Below, in pieces: positions 57,017 through 64,000 of a stretch of 64,000 nt of DNA (positions within the stretch are counted from its first letter, which is position 1; every line of letters begins with the position of its first letter). The notes under the pieces are model-generated. The model was not told the origin of the DNA. It saw only the letters and a list, made by a program, of their open reading frames with translations, and did not search any database. The position numbers were made by a program, and so were the translations under genes. Origin of the DNA: Neofusicoccum parvum (taxonomy: Eukaryota; Ascomycota; Dothideomycetes; Botryosphaeriales; Botryosphaeriaceae); assembly GCA_020912385.1 (NCBI GenBank), contig CP087223.1, forward strand, positions 744,001-808,000. The letters run 5' to 3'.

Positions 57017-58254
57017 CTAAGATTCAAAGACTATGGTGACTTTGCCATCAGTTATGCCATCCTTCACCCTGTCCTCTACATCTTTCAGTTCTTCAGTGAC
57101 AAACGTCCTCATCTCCTCTTTAACTGACGTCATCTGTTCGTCCAGCCGCAAATCGACAATTTCCTCCACCTCGTCTTTGGCATCTTCGATATCTTGACTC
57201 AACTGACGCACTTTTCTGCCCAGTTCCTCATCCTCTTCGCGTAGATCCTCCAACCGCTCATCCAATCGTTCTTCCAGCCGTTTTTCTACCTGCGACATGA
57301 TTTCCGCCTTGATGCTGCCCGAGAGTTCCTCGCGCAAAGCCTCACACCGTTCGTCAAGCCGTTCATCCAGCCGCTTCAGGAGTCGGTCCTCCAGCTGCTG
57401 ACCAAGTTGGCCGACCATATGGGTAAGCTGGTCCGTCAGTCCTTTCTTCATGTCTTCGACGGTGCGGTCGAAAGTTTGGTCCTTGTCTGGCGAATTCCTG
57501 CGTCTCCTCTTGCTGGGCACTGCTGCGGTGTCAGTATTTTAACCAACCTACTTCAGAAGGGTTGTGACGGTGACCTACCATTTGGCTTGAGCCGTGGGGG
57601 GGTGAGGGCCAGCTCATCATACGACGGCGGGCTCTCGGTGGCGTCTGCAACGATGTCCGAGGGTTTGAAATCAACGCCTTCGATTTTCCGACCACCTCTT
57701 CCGCTGTACAGGCTCGACACATCCGCCAACCCCGAGTGTGACCGCACGGTTTCCGCCGAAAGAGCGCTGACAAAACCCTCAACGCTACGCAAGGCATTCC
57801 TCCTCAAGTAGATTGTGAAGCATGTTCGCAGCGCAAGCGAATGCAAGGCATCGACGGCGTCTTCGGTTGACTGGTCTTTGGAAACCAGCGGTGCGGAGGG
57901 GACAACGACGATGCTGCTCTGACGGAGGTCAAGCTGAAGACCGATGGAATCGCCAAGACGGTGTCGGACTGTACCTGGCACGTCCGACGCGATACGGGCA
58001 GACTCGACGCGCTCCGGAGGCACGAGAAGGAATATTGGCTTGGCACGGACCGAGTTGTTTGGCATGAAAGGAATGCGGAGGCGGAGAAAGGCGGTGTTTT
58101 GCTCGACTCGGATATCGCAGGTGACGCGGCACGACGGGTCTGGGTGGATCAGGAATCTCGTCTCGTTGCGTTGGGTGCACTCCCAGGAGGCCACGGCAGG
58201 TTCGCTCACGACTTTCACGTTGGTGTCGGCCTGGGGCGCCGAGGACGAGGCCAT
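57017..58254 (-). CDS. PPSYxEL/coiled-coil family protein, apparently intact (unknown function)
   Basis: Exon 1 is 58254-57579 and exon 2 is 57522-57017. The 56-nt intron (57578-57523) has a GTAGGT donor, an ACTGAC branch site and a CGCAGCAG acceptor usable at either AG. The product is 393 aa. The start has a strong context, GCCGCCATGG. Residues about 10-200 look like a beta-rich globular domain. Then comes ESPPSYDELALTPP containing a PPxY motif, the ligand type bound by WW domains of Nedd4/Rsp5 ubiquitin ligases. A KRRRR cluster immediately after the splice is nuclear-localisation-like. The last 140 residues are a long charged coiled coil (LEDRLLKRLDERLDERCEALR and similar). Two damaged paralogues lie at 31.5-33.5 and 54.7-55.8 kb. 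I do not recognise a named family. A PPxY-recruited, oligomeric nuclear protein is inference. Confidence 0.8.
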
Positions 58255-60553
58255 GGCGGCGGTGCGCTGCTGGTGGTTAGCATGGACTGTTGGAGAGAGG
58301 CAGAAAGGAACACCGCTACGCAGCTTCACAGGCCAGGCAAAAGCCCGCCCGCAGGCCTTTCACCCCCCTGCGTGCACCACTGCCAACCGTCAAGAACCGC
58401 AGTACCGCACACGATGTTGCGGATGACCGCTGAGCGCCCGACGACGACAGTGATGTGCGCACCCTCGGCGGGCGCAGCGGCTGGCGAAGGCAGCAGTAAC
58501 GCAGTGGACAGACCCCAGATCTTCCGCCAAAGGGAGCCGCGAGATGCAGACGTTTGGTGGGTAGAGGCTGGAACGGTGGCCTGCTTGCGAATGACCGCCG
58601 CCCGACAACACGCTGACGCACCACAGAGGGCTGAGAGGCTGGCTGTCCTTGGCTCGTGTGCGAAAGGGATGCCGATGCGACGGCGACAGCAGTGGCGACA
58701 GAGATGGATATGGGCGTAGCGGGTGGTGTGGCGGTGGTGAGGTTGAGGAGACGCGACGGCGTTGCGGGGGTGGAGCCGATTTTCGCGATCGGCGCCAGGG
58801 TAATTGGTCGGGCCGATTGATCCGCCCACGCTAGGCCTAATTAGTCGCAACCATACAATCAGCCTTTGTCGCAAGGGTCACCTGGTGGGGGTATGCAGAT
58901 GGACCGGGCATGGGTACGTCGAAACGGCACGAGCCCAGGACGCAATGGCAGGTCCGGTCTTGGGGGCTTACTTCGGCGGCCACCATCTACGCCACGGCCG
59001 GGAGGCGGCGACGTGAGTGCAAGCCATGAACATACCGGGACCATCTCCCACTCAACCCGCGCCTCTTCCAAGCTTTCCGCTCACTGCCGCCGAGGCCGTG
59101 GCCCGCGCCTGCGCAACTCGTTCTGGCCGCCATCTCCCCTCGCACGCTAACGTATGTATGTATGCACATCGGCCGCAGCGGGCCCCACCGGTTCCCCGGA
59201 TCCAGGACCTCTTGGCCGCCACCGTTACCCGTCGCCGAGGAGAAGCTGTTGAGAAGCGGAAGAAGAAGGCCGCGGCACGACTCAGACTGATCTTCGGTGT
59301 CTCGCGACGGCTTCCTGGGATGTCGAGCAGACATCGAGGGCCGCCATACAGAGCTGCTGCAGAGCAGGCCAGGCGCCCCTTCCGCAGAAGCACGGTTGGG
59401 CCGGCTGAGCACCTCGACAGAAAGCCGGTGGATGCCTGGGTGCAGCGGGAGCACCGCCTTTTCATCCTGGCAACACCTGTCCTGCACTTGCACGCTCTGG
59501 CCAGCACCATCTGGGAAGACCAGCCCGCCCTTCAGAACCACCCGAAGACTTCCCTGCCACCCCACCGATATCAATATCCGACCGGATGCGCGGGCGATGT
59601 CGTGCGAGGCGTTTGCGGCGGGTGGCTCGGTGGCATGGGTCCTGCGCGTGAACAATCTTGTCGGCTGCGAATGAACGTGGTGGAGACGAGAGGGAGGCTC
59701 AACCGCATCGCATCGGCGTCATCGCGGGACTCTGCGGGGTGGGGAAAAGAAGCAAGACTTGGGCGTCGAGTCCGTCGTCGAGTCCGGCGTCGAGTCTGGC
59801 GAGGTCCAGGCGCAGTGGAAGACGCCGACGGGCTGCAGCTGCTGGCGCATGTCGATGACAGGGCAGCTCGATGGCGCGGCGGTGCAGCCCGGTGCAGGTG
59901 GCGGCGGCAGCGGCGGCGGCGGCAGCCTAGGAGGCTCTGGCGGCGCGTTGTGGGAGCTGAGAGCAGCTGGACGGACGGCGACGGTGGTGGACGGTGGCGG
60001 ACGGTGGCGGACGGCGGCGGACGGCGGCGGACGGCGGCGGAACAGACGGCGGACGGCGGCGGAATAGACGGCGGACGGCATATCGGCGATGACGCTCGAT
60101 CACGTGCACACGCGCGACCCGCGGCTCACCTCGCGTCGTCCGGATTACAGCAGCGCAGCCATGACGGTGGCAGTGCGCCTATTGCATCCGTCACCGCTGA
60201 TTATTTCTCGTCAAAGTCATGCTCTGGGTGGTCCACGACACAAGCAGCCTTGGCCTTGCGTGATCTTTGTCTGGCCAGCACATCAATGGCCGTCCACGGG
60301 ATGGCTGGTGGAAAGAGCGGGCGCGCAGGCGGCGGCGGTCTTTCTCACTCCTACCAGCAACTCTGTCCAGCCAAGCTCTCGGCTTCCGCGCTCCACCACA
60401 GCCCTACGTCGCACCAGGTACCAGCGGCCGCTCGCCAGGCACGCCACAACCTGCTTCCTCCGCGGACCTGACGTGCGACCGGCGTCGGCGCGCTTGCCCC
60501 AACCCCGGCTCGCCCTCCGCCTCCCGCCTTCTCACTCTCACCACCTCACCTCC
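58255..60553. other. Intergenic, GC-rich, with minisatellites
   Basis: Long frames on both strands (plus 59017-60471, minus 59655-58987) overlap and run through simple repeats, so I do not call a gene. A direct-repeat patch of GTCGAGTC words is at 59762-59800 and a 10-bp minisatellite at 59981-60079. The right end is the promoter of the kinase gene. Confidence 0.4.
59981..60079. repeat. 10-bp GC-rich minisatellite
   Basis: Six perfect-length units of ACGGYGGCGG lie at 59981-60040 (one variant, ACGGTGGTGG). They are followed by two interrupted units separated by AACAG and AATAG. The non-multiple-of-three period means it does not encode a uniform peptide. Confidence 0.9.
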
Positions 60554-61908
60554 ATGGCGGCCCACGACGACCGTGCCGTCCGTCTGCTCGGCTCTGGACG
60601 CAACGGCAGCGTCTACGAAGCGCGCATTGGCGGCTCGGCGTGCGCCATCAAGACCGTGACGCCTCTCCACTCTCCCCACCCGTCCGTCCGCGCTGACCGT
60701 CCCGCAGTTCCACGACAAGCACACGTTCGAGACCGAGCTCCGCACCTACCGTGCCATCGCCGCGGCGCCCGCCCTCCACGGTCGCGTCTGCCCCTGCCTC
60801 GGCGCCTACGACCGTGTCGACGCGCTCCTCCCCGGCGCCCACCACCCGCGCGCGCTGCGTCTCGCCCTGCTGCCGGGTACAACCATGTGGGAGTCACTCC
60901 AGGCGCTACCACCGCCTGCGCGAAACGCTGCGGCTGCTGCACGACGCCAGCGTGTGCCACGGAGACATTAAGGAGGACAACGTCATGGTCTACGGCAGCA
61001 ACGCCTGGCTGCTCGACTTCAGCAGCGCCAGTCTCCGCCCGCGGCTGTCGGACGAGCGCTGGCGCCGCGACACCCAGACAGACGTCGTGCTGCTTGATGC
61101 CATGTTCGCCGATGCAGACTCGCGCGAGGTAAGCCGCCACCCCGCGCCGTCCTGCCCTGACTGACGCCCGCAGGCCCGTCAGGAACTGCGCGAATTCCTC
61201 CAGCGCCTGCCGTCGGACAACTCCGACCTCCAGCCCCGTCTCACCGGCCTCCTGTCGCGGCTGCGCACCGCGCACGCCGACCCAGCCCTCCTCGACCGCC
61301 TTGGTGCCGCCGTCGCCACCCCGTCCGCCGAACTCGCCCACGCGCTCAGCATGCACCTGGCCGCCTCCCGCGCACACGCGTCCGCCCTGCGCATCCTCAG
61401 TGCCGCCATCGCCCGCGAAGAGGCCGCCCTTAATGCCGCCCGCGACACCAACGCCGTCCTGTTCCGCGACATGCTCGCCACCGCCGCCGCCTCTGCCGGC
61501 AATCTCGAGTGCAACGGCGCCACACTCGCAGACATGCTGCCTGGCAACCCACACCCGGTGACCCCTACACTATACCAGAAGGCCATCGCGTGGACTGTCC
61601 GTCTGGGCGGCGGCAGCGACGACGTCGGCGCGGCGCGGGTCCTCCAGCTGCAGCTCGAACTTGCCCGGTTTCTGCACTGCTTGGGCAGCCACGCCGAGGT
61701 GCTGTGGTTGCTCGAAGATGTCACGCAGGCAATGGCCGGCGGCAACTTCGGGAGCAGCGAGGAGAGGGGGGGGGGGGGGGGGGGGGGGCGGATGGTTTCG
61801 GAAACGCAGAGGCTCTTGAAGATGACGTTTTGGTACGTGAGGCGTGACGGCGATCTGCAGGGAAAGGTCGAGATGATGGTGCGCATGTTACCTGCTCTTG
61901 CGCCATAG
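60554..61908 (+). CDS. Protein kinase-like gene with one frameshift
   Basis: There are three exons, 60554-60655, 60708-61128 and 61174-61908, with introns of 52 nt (GTGACG, GCTGACC branch, CCCGCAG) and 45 nt (GTAAGC, CTGAC branch, CGCAG). The kinase N-lobe has a Gly-rich loop GSGRNGSV (13-20) and AIK with Lys33. The C-lobe has the catalytic loop HGDIKEDN and a DFS variant of the DFG motif (WLLDFSSAS). The phases do not match: from FHDKHTFETELRTY to LLPGTTMWESLQ one frame, from YHRLRETLRLLHD onward another, so one base is extra (or two missing) around 60900-60915. The roughly 245-aa C-terminal part is helical and repeat-like (SMHLAASRAHASALRILSAA), resembling a TPR-like region. It contains a 23-G tract. 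Substrate unknown. The frameshift may be real or a sequence error. Confidence 0.75.
61766..61788 (+). repeat. Poly-G tract (23 G) inside the kinase gene
   Basis: Twenty-three consecutive G encode a Gly run in exon 3 (EERG...GRMV). Homopolymers this long slip easily, and any change not divisible by three would shift the last 40 codons. Assembly errors are also likely here. Confidence 0.95.
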
Positions 61909-62468
61909 CAAGAGATGAGTATTCAGATACCCCATCGGCACACCTTGTGTCTCCATAGCTTTGCTAATAGAGCTTTCCGGCAAGCACCAGACTTTGAATT
62001 TGTCTCTTTTGATGCAAACAGTGAATCCAGCTGGCCCGCTGCCAGTTGTATGTTCAGATTTGAGATTACCATTCACAGCAACCATTTCAGGCATTCGCGC
62101 GGGACGGCCAGCCGCAATGAGGGAACAAACCACGGTGGGCGCTGGATTAATCCACTGTATCCGGAGAACGTGCCACCCTGGGAAACAGAAAACCAATGTC
62201 TGGTAAGCCTGGGACGCTTCTCTTTGGTCCAGACGCCCCTTCTTCCTCGCTTCAATGTCTGTGTTTGTCGATGTTTCCAGACTGGACAAGCGGCTTTTCC
62301 AACAACGATTGATTCATCATGCAATTGTTCCATCGCAGGCGTTTGCCGGCGGACACCCCATGTGAGCATAGGCTCAGACCAGCATTTAACCCCCTTCTCA
62401 TGCTCATGCTGCTTTCGCTTTCTCTACACGCTCAAGTTCTGGATCGTTTACTGCACCAATAATCCAAT
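61909..62468. other. Intergenic between kinase and nuclease-like genes
   Basis: A plus frame (61915-62487) and a minus frame (62289-61888) both span it, without motifs. The last 80 bp are CT-rich and lead to the next ATG, as in a fungal promoter. Confidence 0.45.
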
Positions 62469-63632
62469 ATGCCCGTTCAGACATTGAGAGATTGGCTCAA
62501 CCAGCCCAACCCGCACTACACGGTGAAGGACGGAATCCTCCCATCCACGACCACGACGCTCGACGTCGTCGTTGACGGCTGGGAGGAGTGGCTCGACCTA
62601 CGAGAACCCAACATCAACAACTTGCTCGGAGGCTTGCTGGATGCAGAGTACCAGTTCCCGGAGGCGCCGCAGCCACTGCACGCCGCCCACCGCTTCATCG
62701 GCAACGAAGATGCGCTGAAGTTCGCGGCCATCTCGTGGAACGTCTACATCGTCAACACGGCACTGCGCACTGTGGCGGAGGCTCTGGGCCGGCGCCATCT
62801 CCTCTGGAGCGCGGGCGGAGCTGCGCGCGCCGTGGCCGACCGCTTCCCCGACTGGTCCGCCGTGCTGGCCACCGACACGGGCTTCGTGCGCGGCAGCCAC
62901 GTCGCCGGCGAGACCAAGATGTTCGGCAGTGGCTTTCCCGCTCGCAGCGACCTCCTTGCCGCCGACCCGGCCGGCCTGGCTAGGGCGAGGAAGTGCCTCG
63001 AGCAGGTGCTGGGCTACGCGCTGGGCGAGAACACCCGCTACGCCTACATCCTCACCCCGTTCGAGGTCGTGTTCGTGCGCGGCAAGCTGGACGCCGGCGC
63101 GCTGGTGGCCCTGGCCCAGTCGAGAGCCCTGAGGAGCATCAGATGGCGCCACCACTACCACCACCAAGCCGAAAACTACCACCACCCAGCCGAACACCAC
63201 CACCTCCTCGACGCCGCACTCTCCTCCCCTGTGGGCCCGGGATACGCTCAGCCACGCCGCCCTCGCCCGAGCACCACGACTCCGTCCAGACTGCCCGTCG
63301 CCACCACGCCCACGCCTTGGTCGTCGCCGTCGTCGTCGCACGCCGCACCCACGACGCCGCCCCGCCGCGTGGCGCCAGCCTCGTCGCCGCCTTCGGCCCC
63401 GTCCCCGGTCCACACCCCGTCGCCGGCCACCGGCCGCGCCGCCCGCCCGGGCCGCCCGCAGGTCGCCGTCGTCGCCTGGAACGCCGCCGGCCTGAGCGCC
63501 AACCTGGCCATGTTCGTCGTGCACTGGCTGGCCGCCATCGACAAGTCGTGCGCGCCTGCGTACCCGCCGATTGATGAGGATGATGCGTACAGGGGAGCGG
63601 GAGGGGAGGACGCGTCTGGGGTGGAGTTGTGA
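62469..63632 (+). CDS. PD-(D/E)XK nuclease-like protein with His/Pro-rich insert
   Basis: The protein is 387 aa from a single exon. The N-terminal about 215 residues look like a restriction-endonuclease-like fold. The order of catalytic marks is right: PD at 127-128 (FPDWSAVL), E148-x-K150 in VAGETK, and Q179-xxx-Y183 (EQVLGY), followed by TRYAYILTPFEVVFVRG, a beta-strand segment that ends such domains in fungal homologues. QxxxY after ExK is typical of RecB-type nucleases. Residues about 225-350 are low complexity: first His-rich (HHYHHQ, HHPAEHHH), then Pro/Ser/Thr. A C-terminal helix (LSANLAMFVVHWLAAID) resumes order. In fungi and oomycetes this fold occurs in Crinkler-like effectors, often with kinases; the kinase-like gene lies 560 bp upstream in the same direction. 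Whether it cleaves DNA is unknown. Confidence 0.72.
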   Translation: MPVQTLRDWLNQPNPHYTVKDGILPSTTTTLDVVVDGWEEWLDLREPNINNLLGGLLDAEYQFPEAPQPLHAAHRFIGNEDALKFAAISWNVYIVNTALRTVAEALGRRHLLWSAGGAARAVADRFPDWSAVLATDTGFVRGSHVAGETKMFGSGFPARSDLLAADPAGLARARKCLEQVLGYALGENTRYAYILTPFEVVFVRGKLDAGALVALAQSRALRSIRWRHHYHHQAENYHHPAEHHHLLDAALSSPVGPGYAQPRRPRPSTTTPSRLPVATTPTPWSSPSSSHAAPTTPPRRVAPASSPPSAPSPVHTPSPATGRAARPGRPQVAVVAWNAAGLSANLAMFVVHWLAAIDKSCAPAYPPIDEDDAYRGAGGEDASGVEL

Positions 63633-63674
63633 TTGGGGTTGAGGGGAGAATGGGGAAAGTTGGGGAAAGTTGAT

Positions 63675-63831
63675 GGCGTTTGTGGAATTTCGAAGTTGAG
63701 CGGGGGAATGGAATGGTTGGTGGTGCTTTTGGAATTTCGAGATCAAGCGGGGGAATGGAAAGGTTGGTAGTGTTTTTGGAATGTCGAGGTCAAGCGGTGG
63801 GATGGAAAGGTTAGTGGCGTTTGTGGAAATG
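63675..63831. repeat. 47-bp tandem repeat, about 3.3 copies
   Basis: Units start at 63675, 63722, 63769 and 63816 (constant 47-bp period). Each contains TTTGTGGAATTTCGA-, TCAAGCGGGGGAATGGAA- and GGTTGGT-like blocks. They lie just 3' of the nuclease-like gene. Confidence 0.9.
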
Positions 63832-64000
63832 CTTATGTCGGGCTTTTGGTTCATGCATGTTGGCGATTGGTTTTCCTGGAGGATTTCTTTTGTAGATAGG
63901 TAGATAGCTCTTTAACAATCGGCAATGCAGGAAGCGAGGACTTTGGCCCAAGTTTTTGAATCCATCTCGCTGATTGTTTGTACGTTCTGACCACACGCTC
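63832..64000. other. Window end, no feature seen
   Basis: No open frame, repeat or RNA signature recognised. Confidence 0.4.

Noticed and set aside
59017..60471. 484-codon plus-strand ORF
   Set aside because: Runs through a 10-bp minisatellite, is Arg/Gly/Ala-rich, and competes with equally long frames on the minus strand. No domain or splice evidence.
61888..62289. 133-codon minus-strand ORF between the kinase and nuclease-like genes
   Set aside because: No motif, overlaps the kinase stop and an equally open plus frame.
62598..63854. 418-codon minus-strand ORF opposite the nuclease-like gene
   Set aside because: Antisense shadow in GC-rich DNA; it begins in the 47-bp tandem repeat and is low-complexity, while the plus strand has ordered nuclease motifs.

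Overview
This window looks like nuclear DNA of a filamentous ascomycete (Pezizomycotina). The believable genes have short introns (45-91 nt) with GTNNGN donors, CTGAC/CTAAC-like branch points and CAG acceptors. The retrotransposons are Tad1-like LINEs, and several copies carry C-to-T changes concentrated at CpA/TpG, the signature of repeat-induced point mutation (RIP). I cannot name the species.

Layout. 1-8.7 kb holds no convincing gene: decayed sequence, a 3-copy tandem repeat (1350-1690), AT-rich RIP-like blocks and a solo LTR (6035-6490). 8.7-10.05 kb has a frameshifted F-box-like gene (minus) overlapping a small membrane-protein ORF (plus). 10-22.6 kb is again mostly gene-poor, with a second solo LTR (16307-16778), a small spliced gene with a proline-rich then basic/acidic composition (16949-17512, minus) and a palindrome cluster (15408-15485). 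22.67-29.26 kb is a nest of mobile DNA: a truncated LTR, a 5'-truncated LINE-A copy, and a full-length but RIP-killed LINE-B. Right behind it lies an intact old-yellow-enzyme oxidoreductase (29.4-30.8 kb). 31.5-33.5 kb is a broken paralogue of an uncharacterised PPxY/coiled-coil family, followed by a third solo LTR (35332-35790), an intact MFS sugar transporter (37.6-39.2 kb) and an ankyrin/ZZ pseudogene (39.7-42.5 kb). 42.5-53.4 kb is a head-to-tail pair of LINE-A elements, one RIP-mutated and one with two intact ORFs. Next come an LTR relic and an ORF1-only LINE flanked by a 14-bp target duplication (53.7-54.7 kb). The last 9 kb hold a pseudogene and an apparently intact member of the PPxY/coiled-coil family, a protein kinase-like gene with one frameshift and a 23-G tract, and a PD-(D/E)XK nuclease-like gene.

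Functionally, the conserved metabolic genes (oxidoreductase, sugar transporter) sit as islands among transposons. The 54.7-63.7 kb segment is an accessory cluster: three copies of the PPxY/coiled-coil family lie within 27 kb, and a kinase and a nuclease-like gene stand in tandem, a pairing reminiscent of eukaryotic Crinkler-type effector domains. I regard that end of the window as the most likely place for undescribed biology.
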